The translations under genes and the position numbers were made by a program. From an uncultured archaeon A07HN63 (GTDB lineage: Archaea; Halobacteriota; Halobacteria; Halobacteriales; Haloferacaceae): a stretch of DNA of 38,378 bases. Location of the stretch: positions 1 through 38,378 of the forward strand of contig KI543202.1 in assembly GCA_000496215.1 (NCBI GenBank), read 5' to 3'. Positions 25,318 through 34,234 of this stretch are shown one piece after another. The notes beneath the pieces were generated by a model that was not told the DNA's origin, made no database searches, and worked only from the letters and a program-made list of their open reading frames with translations. Position 1 is the stretch's first letter; each line of letters starts with the position of its first letter.

Positions 25318-25935
25318 GTGACTACGTGGGTCGAAACGCCGGAGGGTGGTCGTCGCCGCGGACCGCGCGGAATCGTCCGCGCGTTGGTGGAGGTACTCGT
25401 CCGCCCGCGACAGTTCTTCGCAAACGGCGTCGCACCGGGCGATCAGGCTCCCGGCCTCGCCTTCGCCGTCGTCGTCGCCGTCGCTCACGTCGTTGGGCTG
25501 CTCGCCGTCCAGCCTGCGACCGTGCTGGGGTCGGCAGTCGTGCCGGTCCTCGGCGATAGCACCGCGCTGACGACGGTCCTGCTGCTGCTCGTGACGGCTG
25601 TCGTCGTCGCACCGGCCGGACTTCACCTGGCCGCGGCGATTCAGACGGTGACGTTGTTGCTGACCGTCGACGACCGCGCCGGTGTCAGCGAAACCGTGCA
25701 GGTCGTGGGGTATGCGACCGCGCCCTGTGCGCTGGCGTGGGTACCGCTCCCGGGCATGGCTGTCGCGTGCTGTCTCTACGGGGCCGGATTGCTCGTCGTC
25801 GGGCTCGGTGTTGTGCATCGAACAACACTCCCACGGGCGGTGGTGGCGGCCGCGCTGCCGGCGGCGCTGGTGTTCGGGGTCGCCTACCGCGGGCTGTGGG
25901 CGTGGGGGTCGCTCACGGCCGGCGTGGCGGGGTGA
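25318..25935 (+). CDS. YIP1-type integral membrane protein
   Basis: Protein of 205 residues starting at GTG 25318. A basic N-terminus contains VRALVEVLVRPRQFFANGVAPGDQ, a pattern typical of Yip1/DUF1282-like haloarchaeal proteins. Five or so membrane helices follow, rich in Ala, Val and Leu. The function is unknown. An ACTATCATAC element lies 26-35 bases before the GTG. The downstream gene starts 78 bases after the stop with its own TTAAAGG-type box. Confidence 0.75.
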   Translation: MTTWVETPEGGRRRGPRGIVRALVEVLVRPRQFFANGVAPGDQAPGLAFAVVVAVAHVVGLLAVQPATVLGSAVVPVLGDSTALTTVLLLLVTAVVVAPAGLHLAAAIQTVTLLLTVDDRAGVSETVQVVGYATAPCALAWVPLPGMAVACCLYGAGLLVVGLGVVHRTTLPRAVVAAALPAALVFGVAYRGLWAWGSLTAGVAG

Positions 25936-26013
25936 GTGGGCGGCAGCCGGGAGGGGAAACCGATAGCGACGTTTCGACAATCGTTAAAGGGTGGCCCTCT
26001 ATTTCTGTTGCAA

Positions 26014-28407
26014 ATGGGTTCGTGTATCATCTGTAGCACTCCTGTCGACGATGGCCACGTGTGCCAGAGTCACCAGGAGGACGTCCTTTTCGAGTTCCGC
26101 GGCGACCACGCATCGCAGCTCGTCTCCGACCGCTTCTACAAGGGCACCGTCGACGGCTACGCCGATTTCGGCGTCTTCATCGACATCGCCCCCGGTGTGA
26201 CCGGTCTGCTCCACCGCAGCGAGCTCGACCGCCGGCTCGACAGTCTCGACTGGGAGCCGGGCGATACCGTCTGTGTTCGCGTCAACAACGTGCGTGACAA
26301 CGGCGATATCGACCTCGGCAAGTCGATCCGGCAGTCAGATCGCGAGTTCCGCGGGAACGTTATCCTCGATGGAACCGAGGAGAAACTTCCCGAGGAAGTC
26401 GACGACAACAGCGAGGCCGCTGACGCTGAGACGGGCGACGCTGCGGCCGCCGACACCAGCAGTGGTGCGGTCAGCGTGACCCAGCCCGACACGTCTGGCG
26501 GGCACGGTGCCGACGCGGGCGAGGCGTCGACCGACGCCGACGACGAATCGGGTGAGCCAGACGAGGGCGCCGCGACCGGAGCCGACGAGGGAAATGAGCA
26601 CAGCGGCGAGGCCGACGCTGTCGAGAGCGACGCCGAGCCCGATACCGGAGCGGTCGAACAGGAGGCGGCTGAGGCGGTCGAACAGGAGACAGCCGAGGCG
26701 TCAGCGGCCGGCGACACGACAGCGGCTGACGACGGTGTAGCGGCCAGCGACACAGCAGCGGCTAGCGACACCGGGGCCGTAGCCGCCGCGGACGCGGAGA
26801 CGACCGACAGCACAGCCGACGGCGACGTAGTGGCTGCCGATGCCACCGAGAGTGCTGCGGACGCGGATGCCGACACCAACGGCGCGGGGACCGTCGCCGT
26901 TGGCGAGGGCGAAGTTGAGTACGAGTTGGCGAAAGCCGACGCGCTCGGCGACCAGCACGGCGAGGCAGTCCGGCTCGAGGGCGAGGTCGTCAGCGTCCGG
27001 CAGACCGGCGGCCCGACCGTCTTCGAACTCCGCGACGAGACCGGTGTGATCGACTGTGCAGCCTTCGTCGAGGCCGGCGTCCGCGCCTACCCCGACATCG
27101 AGGTTGGCGACATCGTTCGCCTCGACGGCGAGGTCGAGGAACGCCGCGGCGAACTGCAGGTCGAAACAGCCGACCTCGTCGCGCTCGACGGTGACGACGA
27201 GGCGGCTGTCACCGACCGACTGGCCGACGCACTCACCGACCGCGCCCGGCCCGACAGCGTCGACCCCATCGGCGACCACGAGACGGTCGCCGGGATGAGC
27301 GAATCACTGCTGGATGTCGCCGAGGCGATCCGGCGGGCCGTGCTGGAATCCCGGCCGGTCGTCATCCGCCATCCCGCGACCGCCGCTGGCTACGTCGCCG
27401 GTGCGGCCATCGAGCGCGCCGTCCTCCCGCTGGTTCGTGAGGAACACGCGCGCTCTGACGCCGAGTACCACTACATCGTCCGCCGGCCGCTGGAGAACGC
27501 GGTCTACGACATGGACGACGCGACCAACGACGCCACCCAGATGCTACAGGACCGGGACCGCCACGACGAGAAACTCCCGTTGTTCTGTTTCGTCGGCGCG
27601 GGCTCGACGGCTGACTCGGTCGACGGCCTCGGCCTGCTGGGCGTCTACGGGGCCAAACGGATCGTGCTCGACAGCGTCGCCGCCGACCCGGAGATCGACG
27701 ATGTGGCCGAGCAGGTCGTCACCGGCGACGCGGGCGACCTTTCGGTCGGCGCGCTGACGGCAACGCTGGCGGCCGCGCTCAACTCCGACGTGAGCGACGA
27801 CATGCAGCACCTCCCGGCGATCAGCTACTGGGAGAGCACTCCCGAGGCCTACACCGAGGCCGCCGAAGACGCCGGCTACGACGCCGAGCAGGTCCGACAC
27901 CTTCGTGAGGCCATCGCCCTCGAAGCGTACTACCAGTCCTATCAGGACAAACGCGAGCTGATTACTGACCTCTTGTTCGACGACGCCGGCGGGCTGGCCG
28001 GTCACATCGCCGAGCAGTTCCGCGAGAAGCTCGATACCGAACTGGAGACGGCGAAAGCCAATCTCGACCGACAGGAGCGCGACGGTGTCGGAGTGGCGGT
28101 GCTGGATACCGAGCAGTTCACCCACCAGTACGACTTCCCGCCGACAACACTGCTGCTCGACGAACTCCACTTCGTCGAACGCGAGGGTGAGGCGTTCCTG
28201 ACTGTCGGCGTCGGTACAGACGAGCTCTACCTTCGCAGTACCGACGACCTCGACGTCCGCGCGGTCGCCGAGACCGCCGCCGAGCACGCACCCGAAGCCG
28301 ACGTGACCGCCCGTGGGATTCGCGAGGGCCGCATCGAGTTCCTCGCCGGGCGACGCGAGGCGGTGCAGGACGCTGTGCTTGCGGCAGCCGTTGATCAACT
28401 CGAATAA
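26014..28407 (+). CDS. RecJ-like protein: zinc finger, S1, OB and degenerate DHH domain
   Basis: Protein of 797 residues. Order: a short zinc finger (C4, C7, C17, H20), an S1 RNA-binding domain (about 38-110, YKGTVDGYADFGVFIDI), a very long Ala/Asp/Glu/Thr low-complexity linker (about 118-300), an OB-fold (about 315-395, RLEGEVVSVRQTGGPTVFEL) and a DHH-superfamily region to the end. This is the COG1107 archaeal RecJ-like layout. Where active relatives have an Asp-containing strand and a DHH motif, this protein has VGAGSTADSVDGL and IVLDSVAADPEI. Catalysis is therefore probably lost. The ATG at 26014 is preceded by a TTAAAGG box about 30 bases upstream. Confidence 0.82.
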   Translation: MGSCIICSTPVDDGHVCQSHQEDVLFEFRGDHASQLVSDRFYKGTVDGYADFGVFIDIAPGVTGLLHRSELDRRLDSLDWEPGDTVCVRVNNVRDNGDIDLGKSIRQSDREFRGNVILDGTEEKLPEEVDDNSEAADAETGDAAAADTSSGAVSVTQPDTSGGHGADAGEASTDADDESGEPDEGAATGADEGNEHSGEADAVESDAEPDTGAVEQEAAEAVEQETAEASAAGDTTAADDGVAASDTAAASDTGAVAAADAETTDSTADGDVVAADATESAADADADTNGAGTVAVGEGEVEYELAKADALGDQHGEAVRLEGEVVSVRQTGGPTVFELRDETGVIDCAAFVEAGVRAYPDIEVGDIVRLDGEVEERRGELQVETADLVALDGDDEAAVTDRLADALTDRARPDSVDPIGDHETVAGMSESLLDVAEAIRRAVLESRPVVIRHPATAAGYVAGAAIERAVLPLVREEHARSDAEYHYIVRRPLENAVYDMDDATNDATQMLQDRDRHDEKLPLFCFVGAGSTADSVDGLGLLGVYGAKRIVLDSVAADPEIDDVAEQVVTGDAGDLSVGALTATLAAALNSDVSDDMQHLPAISYWESTPEAYTEAAEDAGYDAEQVRHLREAIALEAYYQSYQDKRELITDLLFDDAGGLAGHIAEQFREKLDTELETAKANLDRQERDGVGVAVLDTEQFTHQYDFPPTTLLLDELHFVEREGEAFLTVGVGTDELYLRSTDDLDVRAVAETAAEHAPEADVTARGIREGRIEFLAGRREAVQDAVLAAAVDQLE

Positions 28408-28460
28408 TCTTCGAGACACGGTACTCGCAGTTGTCTGGTCGCACTATATGCAAATATATG

Positions 28461-28483
28461 TGCTGTAGCGCGGTGCTACAGCA
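28461..28483. promoter_or_regulatory. 9-bp stem inverted repeat upstream of the archaellin gene
   Basis: TGCTGTAGC and GCTACAGCA pair perfectly around a five-base loop, 54 bases after the RecJ-like stop. There is no T-run after it, so a terminator is unlikely. It lies about 45 bases before the TATA box of the archaellin gene, next to the A+T-rich string ATATGCAAATATATG. Confidence 0.4.
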
Positions 28484-28526
28484 AGAATTCGGCCTCGACA
28501 GAGAGAATGACAACGTAATGCATACA

Positions 28527-28534
28527 TTTATATG
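28527..28534 (+). promoter_or_regulatory. TATA box of the archaellin gene
   Basis: TTTATATG within an A+T-rich region, 61-68 bases before the ATG at 28595. It predicts a leader of roughly 35-40 bases, unlike the leaderless genes around it. Confidence 0.45.
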
Positions 28535-28594
28535 TTTAACCCCAGTTATTCTATACGATAACAGCGCCGCCAGATCATAGCGTGGAGTTAGCCC

Positions 28595-29211
28595 ATGTTC
28601 AACACACAGTCCCGCTCGCAAGTGGGGATTGGAACCCTCATCGTGTTCATCGCGATGGTGCTCGTCGCGGCGATAGCGTCGGGTGTGTTGATCCAGACAG
28701 CCGGGTTGCTCCAGTCGCAAGCCCAGCAGACCGGGCAGGAAACGACCTCCGAGGTCAGTGATCTGCTTCAGATCGATAATGTTGTTGGGTACGAAGCAAA
28801 CAGTAAGCTGAGCACAAGCCAGATTAATAGCCTCTCTGACACCGAAAACAACACCATCACGCACCTCAACGTTAGTTTGAGTCTTGCGTCCGGCTCTGAC
28901 CCGGTCAATCTGAGTTCGGCGTCGTACGCGATGGAATCAAGAGGCTCTGCAACATTTGTAAATGGTAACCCGAACGAGCAGGACGGAATAACGTTTTACC
29001 GGAAGCAAAGCCTGAAACCAGACACAGATATCCTGTCCGAGCAGAGTGATGTGATGATTGTCGGGTTCAATTTAACAAGATATCAGGAGTCACACCGCTC
29101 GAAGAAAACGGGAAGCTGGAGATATTTGTGAATTCTCCTGCCGGAGCACAGTCGACAGAAACAGTCGATGTGCCAAATAGAATCAAAGAAGGAGAATCAT
29201 ACATCTTCTGA
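28595..29211 (+). pseudogene. Archaellin gene with a frameshift near the 3' end
   Basis: Archaellum filament protein. It has the class III signal MFNTQSRS before QVGIGTLIVFIAMVLVAAIA; cleavage before Q9 by the prepilin peptidase is expected. The unbroken frame ends early at 29131 with a non-family tail (RYQESHRSKKTG). In the next frame, from about 29072, the sequence continues ISGVTPLEENGKLEIFV to TVDVPNRIKEGESYIF and a stop at 29209-29211, a typical archaellin C-terminus. One added base near 29070-29078 restores 205 residues. It is either a real pseudogene or a sequencing error. No other archaellum or chemotaxis genes lie in the window. Base use is less G+C-rich than in its neighbours. Confidence 0.85.
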
Positions 29212-29314
29212 TAATTCTTCCACATAGCTACCAGCGTTAGGTAGTATTGCTATACCACTGCGAGATCGACAGCCGTAACGACACCCCTTTTTCTCGTCGT
29301 CCTGTCCTCACGGT

Positions 29315-31486
29315 ATGAACCCGAAGCGGGAGCTCTCCAGCATCGACCTCGCCGCCCTCGTCACGGAGATGGGTCGCTACGAAGGCGCGAAGGTCGATAA
29401 GGCGTATCTCTACGGTGACGACCTGCTCCGACTCAAGCTCCGGGATTTCGACCGCGGGCGGATCGAATGCATGATCGAGGTCGGCGAGGTGAAACGCGCC
29501 CACATGGCCGACCCGGAGCACGTCGCTGACGCCCCGGGGCGACCGCCGAACTTCGCCAAGATGCTGCGCAACCGGCTCAGCGGGGCGGACTTCGTTGGCG
29601 TCTCCCAGTACGAGTTCGACCGCATCCTCGTCTTCGAGTTCGAGCGACCCGACGCCACCACCACCATCGTCGCCGAGCTCTTCGGCGAGGGCAACATCGC
29701 CGTTCGCGACGAAGCCGGCGAGGTCATCCAGAGCCTCCAGACGGTCCGCCTCAAATCCCGGACTGTCGCAGCCGGCGCACAGTACGAGTTTCCCGACTCC
29801 CGGATCAACCCGCTTGCGGTCGGCTACGACGCCTTCGTCAGCGAGATGGACGAGTCGACGAGCGACGTGGTGCGGACGCTCGCCACGCAACTCAACCTTG
29901 GCGGGCTCTACGCCGAGGAGGTCTGCACCCGCGCTGGCGTCGAGAAGGAAACCGCCATCGAGGCTGCCACCGACGACGAGTACCGGGCCATCTTCGACGC
30001 GCTCGACGAGCTGGCGACCCGCGTTGCCGACGGCGATTTCGACCCCCGAATCTACCTCGACGACGACCGCGTGGTCGACGTGACGCCGTTCCCGCTGGCC
30101 GAACGCGAGGCGTCGGACCTCGATCAAGAGCCGTACGACGAGTTCACCGCCGCCGTCGACGACTACTTCCACCGGTTCGACCGCTCCGACGACGAGAGCG
30201 ATAGCTCCGAGCCGGACGACGGCAAGCCGGATTTCGAGGCCGAGATCGCCAAGCAGCAACGGATTATCGAGCAACAGGAGGGAGCCATCGAGGGCTTCGA
30301 ACAGCAGGCCGACGAGGAGCGCGCGAAAGCCGAGGCCCTCTACGAGCAGTACGACCGCGTCGACGAGATTCTGACGACGATTCAGGACGCCCGCGACGAC
30401 GGCGTGCCGTGGGCGGAGATCGACGAGACACTACAGGCGGCCGCCGACGCGGGCCGGCCGGCCGCCGAGGCCGTCGTCGATATCGACGGCTCCGAGGGGA
30501 CGGTCACGGTCGATATCGGTGACACGCGCGCGACGCTGGATGCAACCATCGGCGTCGAGAAGAACGCCGACCAGCTCTATCAGGAGGCCAAACGCGTCGA
30601 AGAGAAAAAGGAGGGCGCGCTGGCCGCCATCGAGGAAACCCGCGAGGAACTGGAAGCGGTCAGGGCTCGCCGCGACGCGTGGGAAGCCGACGACGGCGAC
30701 GAGAGCGATAGCGAGGGCCAGAGCAACGGCGACAGCAGCGAGGCCGACGACAGCGACGACGCGTTCGCCGATACCGACTGGCTCGCGCGGTCGTCGATCC
30801 CGATCAAGCGCGACGAGGGCTGGTACGAGCGGTTCCGGTGGTTCCACACGACCGACGACTTCCTCGTCATCGGCGGCCGCAACGCCGATCAGAACGAGGA
30901 ACTCGTCAAGAAATACATGGACGGCGGTGACCGCTTCTTCCACGCCGAGGCCCACGGTGGCCCGGTGACACTGCTGAAAGCGACCGGGCCGAGCGAACCC
31001 GCCGAGGAGGTTGACTTCCCCGAGGACACGCTCCGGCAGGCCGCCCAGTTCGCCGTCTCGCATTCCTCGGTCTGGAAGGCCGGCCAGTATGCCGGCGACG
31101 TGTACATGGTCGAGCCGGATCAGGTCTCGAAAACGCCGGAAAGCGGCGAGTACATCGAGAAGGGAAGCTTCGTGATCCGGGGCGACCGCACCTACTTCAA
31201 CGACCTCGCCGTCGACCTCGCGGTCGGCATCCAGTGTGCGCCACAGACCCGCGTCGTCGGCGGTCCGACCACCGCAGTCGCCGAGCACGCCGCGACGCAT
31301 ATCCAGCTGCAGCCCGGCAAGTACGCCCAAAACGATATGGGGAAACGCTGCTACCGGGAACTGAAATCCCGCTTTGCCGACGAGAGCTTCGTGCGGTCGG
31401 TCGCCAGCCCCGACCTGATTCAGGAACACCTGCCGGCTGGCGGCAGCGAACACCGAGTGAGGTGGCATGGTGACGGTACCAACTGA
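29315..31486 (+). CDS. rqcH: Ribosome rescue protein RqcH (NEMF/NFACT family)
   Basis: Binds the obstructed large ribosomal subunit with tRNA still in the nascent chain and, in bacteria, drives C-terminal tailing. The protein has 723 residues. NFACT-N covers about 1-260, with PNFAKMLRNRLSG and the QYEFDRIL segment (D102-R103, the pair known to contact tRNA in relatives). A coiled coil spans about 300-470. An acidic linker (about 470-485) comes next, then NFACT-R (about 490-650, DEGWYERFRWFHTTDDFLVIGG). The start is set by a CCTTTTTCTC box 26-30 bases upstream. The last codons lie in a 26-bp repeat that runs over the stop. Confidence 0.92.
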   Translation: MNPKRELSSIDLAALVTEMGRYEGAKVDKAYLYGDDLLRLKLRDFDRGRIECMIEVGEVKRAHMADPEHVADAPGRPPNFAKMLRNRLSGADFVGVSQYEFDRILVFEFERPDATTTIVAELFGEGNIAVRDEAGEVIQSLQTVRLKSRTVAAGAQYEFPDSRINPLAVGYDAFVSEMDESTSDVVRTLATQLNLGGLYAEEVCTRAGVEKETAIEAATDDEYRAIFDALDELATRVADGDFDPRIYLDDDRVVDVTPFPLAEREASDLDQEPYDEFTAAVDDYFHRFDRSDDESDSSEPDDGKPDFEAEIAKQQRIIEQQEGAIEGFEQQADEERAKAEALYEQYDRVDEILTTIQDARDDGVPWAEIDETLQAAADAGRPAAEAVVDIDGSEGTVTVDIGDTRATLDATIGVEKNADQLYQEAKRVEEKKEGALAAIEETREELEAVRARRDAWEADDGDESDSEGQSNGDSSEADDSDDAFADTDWLARSSIPIKRDEGWYERFRWFHTTDDFLVIGGRNADQNEELVKKYMDGGDRFFHAEAHGGPVTLLKATGPSEPAEEVDFPEDTLRQAAQFAVSHSSVWKAGQYAGDVYMVEPDQVSKTPESGEYIEKGSFVIRGDRTYFNDLAVDLAVGIQCAPQTRVVGGPTTAVAEHAATHIQLQPGKYAQNDMGKRCYRELKSRFADESFVRSVASPDLIQEHLPAGGSEHRVRWHGDGTN

Positions 31487-31528
31487 GGTGTCATGGTGAC
31501 GGCACCGACTGAGGTGTCACGGTGACGG
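31458..31528 (+). repeat. 26-bp tandem repeat across the rqcH stop codon
   Basis: Units start at 31458 and 31484 (26 bases each, four differences), with a partial third from 31510 to 31528. The core is TGAGGTGtCATGGTGACGG. The rqcH stop codon is the TGA at 31484-31486, which begins the second unit. The third unit contains GTCACGGTGAC, an odd palindrome. The array sits 50 bases before the next gene and may affect its promoter. Confidence 0.75.
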
Positions 31529-31579
31529 AGCATCGCGTGACGCGCAAGTATAAACATCGAGACAGCGTTAGTACAGATA

Positions 31580-32899
31580 ATGCTGAGTGAGGCCCTCCGA
31601 CTGCCGTACCGGGCCGCCGATTCGACGGGAACGCTGCTCGTGGGAGCGGGGCTCACAGGGCTCACCGGGATCGCTATCGGCGGCTGGCTCGTGGGACTGC
31701 TGTTCGTTCCCGTGGCGGGCGCGGTAGCGACGCCGATTGTGTTTCTGTTCACACTTGTCGTTCGGGGGTATCTGCTGCGCGTCGTTGCGGCCGGGATTAC
31801 CGAGACGACAGCGGCGCCGTCGTTCGTCCGCTGGGGATCACTGCTGCGGACCGGAATCAAATCGGTGATAGTGTCGGGTTTCTACGCGCTTCCGGGGGTC
31901 GCACTCGGTGGCCTCACCGCTGGCGCGGCCGGCCTGATACTGCTCTCGCCGCCGTGGTTTGGGCGGATTCCGGCAGCCATCGCGGCGGCGGCTATCGTAA
32001 TCGGCGGGTTCGGCCTGCTGTGGTACGCGTTCGTCTATCTCTATCTCCGCGGGGCCGCGCGGGCGATGCTGGCCGCGACCGGATCGCTACGGTCGGCGCT
32101 CGGCGTGCGACGGGTGCTCGGGGTCGCGTGGTCGGGCTCGTATCTCGGCGGCTGGCTCGTGGCGATGGGGATGCTGCTGCTCGTTCCGGTCGTCGTGGTC
32201 CCAGCGCTCGTGATCTCTGTTGGTGCCGCGTACGTCGATGCGGCACTGACCGTCATCGGCGTGCTGGCAACCGGTGTGTTGGGGATTGTGCTGTGGTTCT
32301 CGGTAGGGATGTCGGCGGCGTGGGCGACGGGCAACGGTGCGGCCCCGGAGCTCCCGACAGCCGGATCGCTGGCCATCAGCGACGGCACAGCGCTGGCTGT
32401 GCCGCCTGCGGCAGCCGGCAACACCGCGCTACCGGACCGCAAGTCGGAGGCCCCGCCGGGAGTGCAGACCGGCCGCTCGGTGAACCGGTCGTCAGCAGGT
32501 GGAGGGGAAACCACAGTCACCACCGACGGCGACAGCACTGAAATCGAGTTTGGGATGCCGGAGCCGACACCGCCGGAGGGGCCACAGTCTACCGCATCGG
32601 AAGCCGATCCCGACGCCGACTCGACGGACGAAACCGATGGCTCGGCTGGCGACGAGAAAATGACGGTCAACGACAGCAACACCTACAGGAGGCCAAGATC
32701 GGCAGCCGAACCAGCGGCGACGGACGAACCCCCGGCGGACGATGAGTCACCGGCAACTGACGACGCAGCATCGACTGCCGAATCGGAGCGTCCCGACGAC
32801 AGGGATACTGACGAACCGGAGGACGACGACAAGGATACTGACGAACCGAAGGACGACGACGAGGAACCCTTCGAGTGGGGCGTGGAAGCGGACGAATAG
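31580..32899 (+). CDS. DUF4013-type membrane protein with acidic tail
   Basis: Protein of 439 residues. Residues 1-260 hold about six membrane helices, with YRAADSTGTLLVGAGLTGLT near the start and a RGYLLRVVAAGITETTAAPSF loop like other DUF4013 proteins. Residues 260-439 are a long hydrophilic tail rich in Asp, Glu, Thr, Pro and Ser, probably disordered and cytoplasmic. It ends with a duplicated DTDEPxDDDx block and EPFEWGVEADE. A GTATAAAC box lies 26-32 bases before the ATG, so the transcript is probably leaderless. The function is unknown. Confidence 0.8.
   Translation: MLSEALRLPYRAADSTGTLLVGAGLTGLTGIAIGGWLVGLLFVPVAGAVATPIVFLFTLVVRGYLLRVVAAGITETTAAPSFVRWGSLLRTGIKSVIVSGFYALPGVALGGLTAGAAGLILLSPPWFGRIPAAIAAAAIVIGGFGLLWYAFVYLYLRGAARAMLAATGSLRSALGVRRVLGVAWSGSYLGGWLVAMGMLLLVPVVVVPALVISVGAAYVDAALTVIGVLATGVLGIVLWFSVGMSAAWATGNGAAPELPTAGSLAISDGTALAVPPAAAGNTALPDRKSEAPPGVQTGRSVNRSSAGGGETTVTTDGDSTEIEFGMPEPTPPEGPQSTASEADPDADSTDETDGSAGDEKMTVNDSNTYRRPRSAAEPAATDEPPADDESPATDDAASTAESERPDDRDTDEPEDDDKDTDEPKDDDEEPFEWGVEADE
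32803..32862 (+). repeat. 30-bp tandem duplication inside the DUF4013 gene
   Basis: Two adjacent 30-base units (GATACTGACGAACCG...), differing at two positions, encode the repeated acidic block DTDEPxDDDx in the C-terminal tail. The reading frame is kept. It looks like a recent slippage or unequal-exchange event. Confidence 0.8.
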
Positions 32900-32919
32900 T
32901 GGTATCCGGGTGAGCGGTA

Positions 32920-33459
32920 TCAGGAGATCTGCGCGGCGATATCGGCCTCGGTGATGATGCCGACCGTTGCGCCGCCGTCGGTGATCATCACCGCCTTGTA
33001 ATGTTCCAACAGATTTCGGATCTCGTCGACCGTCGCATCCCGGCTGACCGTCGGGAACGACTCGCTCATGACCTCGCTGACCGGGTGGTCGCTCACGTCC
33101 TCGCCGGCCTGAATCACGTCGCTCTGGCTGATCGAGCCGACCGGCACGCCGTTCTGCAGGACAGGCAGTTGCGAGTAGGCCTCGGCCTCCATCGTGTCGA
33201 CGGCCGCGCCGACGGCGTCGTCGGGGGCGACGCTGATCACCTCGTCGTGCATCAGATCGCCCGCGCGGACGACCTCGCTTTCGGCCGCGTCGAGGGCCTC
33301 GACGATCTCCCGAAGCGTCGAGAGCCGTGGGTCCACGTCGCCGCCCTCGATACGAGCGATCAGGGGCTGTGAGACGCCGGCCGCCTCGGCGAGCGAACTC
33401 TGGGTCAGCTCGAGGGCGGTGCGGCGTTCCTTGAGATCCTGTGGCGTCGGTAGGTCCAT
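32920..33459 (-). CDS. HTH-CBS domain transcriptional regulator
   Basis: Protein of 179 residues. An N-terminal Cro/C1-type HTH (about 6-60, TALELTQSSLAEAAGVSQPL, then IARIEGGDVDPRLSTL) is followed by a CBS pair (about 66-178; repeats start AGDLMHDEVISVAPDD and VSEVMSESFPTVSRDA). CBS pairs bind adenosine nucleotides, so the factor may read energy state. This fusion is common in archaea. The promoter (TTTTCAATAACTTG, minus strand, near 33476-33489) fits a short leader. The target genes are unknown. Confidence 0.9.
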   Translation of the reverse strand: MDLPTPQDLKERRTALELTQSSLAEAAGVSQPLIARIEGGDVDPRLSTLREIVEALDAAESEVVRAGDLMHDEVISVAPDDAVGAAVDTMEAEAYSQLPVLQNGVPVGSISQSDVIQAGEDVSDHPVSEVMSESFPTVSRDATVDEIRNLLEHYKAVMITDGGATVGIITEADIAAQIS

Positions 33460-33546
33460 ACCCGGTGTATTACCACAAGTTATTGAAAAGCTTTCGGCGG
33501 CGGCGACGGTCGCTGGCGGTGCCGGCAGCGATGGCTCCAGCGGCGA

Positions 33547-33933
33547 CTACGCGTCGCCGTCAGCGTCAGCGCCGACGGCCTCGTCGTCGTCGGGCTCTTC
33601 GATCACGTCGATCACGGTCAGCGGCACGTCCTTGAGCGCGCCGCCGACCTCGCTTTTGGCGATGCGGGAGGCGTGTTCGACGCTGTCGGCGTTGAAGACA
33701 TCGATTTCGAGCAGCAGGCCGACCAGCGCGGTGTCGGCGGCGATGAACGCGGAGTCGAAGGGCTCGCCGCAGGCCGGACAGCCCGTCACCCCGACCTCGA
33801 CGTCGACGTACTCCTTGTCCTGCTCGTTGAGCCGCTTGCCGGCGGAGCTGACGGCGACGCCGATGGCGTCGTCGACGTCTTCGACATCACGAACCAACCA
33901 GGCCGCTTCCATGGCGACGAGATAGTTGCTCAT
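33547..33933 (-). CDS. UPF0212 (DUF555) family protein
   Basis: Archaea-specific conserved protein of 128 residues with an unbroken family sequence: MSNYLVAMEAAWLVRDVEDV, then GVTGCPACGEPFDSAF with C52 and C55, then IAKSEVGGALKDVPL. The CPxCG pair suggests metal binding, perhaps across a dimer, as no second pair is present. The C-terminal extension is acidic. A perfect palindrome, CTCGGGCCCGAG, lies eight bases upstream of the ATG. The function is unknown. Confidence 0.88.
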   Translation of the reverse strand: MSNYLVAMEAAWLVRDVEDVDDAIGVAVSSAGKRLNEQDKEYVDVEVGVTGCPACGEPFDSAFIAADTALVGLLLEIDVFNADSVEHASRIAKSEVGGALKDVPLTVIDVIEEPDDDEAVGADADGDA

Positions 33934-33941
33934 ACCCCCAT

Positions 33942-33953
33942 CTCGGGCCCGAG
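33942..33953. promoter_or_regulatory. 12-bp palindrome upstream of the UPF0212 gene
   Basis: CTCGGGCCCGAG is a perfect palindrome eight bases before the ATG of the UPF0212 gene. It may be an operator or leader hairpin. G+C-rich palindromes arise easily in this genome, so support is limited. Confidence 0.3.
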
Positions 33954-34198
33954 GGTTTCGTGTCTTGTGATTCGCCCGCGCCGCGGTAACAGCGCGTTCG
34001 GCCCGGGAACGGCGGATATACAGGCTCAGATAGGCGCATGTCTGTCGTTAGTTCGCTGTAAGTTATGGCTATATTGCCTGTGAGCCACGCCGTTTAGCTC
34101 GGTCACAACGACTGTCGAGACGGGCGCTCGCGCTCAACCTCGATCCGATCAAAACCGCATGACAGCGTCGATGTGCCCGGTTCTCGGCGCCGGGAAGA

Positions 34199-34206
34199 TT
34201 TATATA
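34199..34206 (+). promoter_or_regulatory. Strong TATA box of the 54-residue gene
   Basis: TTTATATA, the best TATA match in the window, 29-36 bases before the ATG at 34235. It predicts a leaderless or nearly leaderless transcript. Confidence 0.6.
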
Positions 34207-34234
34207 CGGTCACTTACGACGAGTGAGTACGGCT

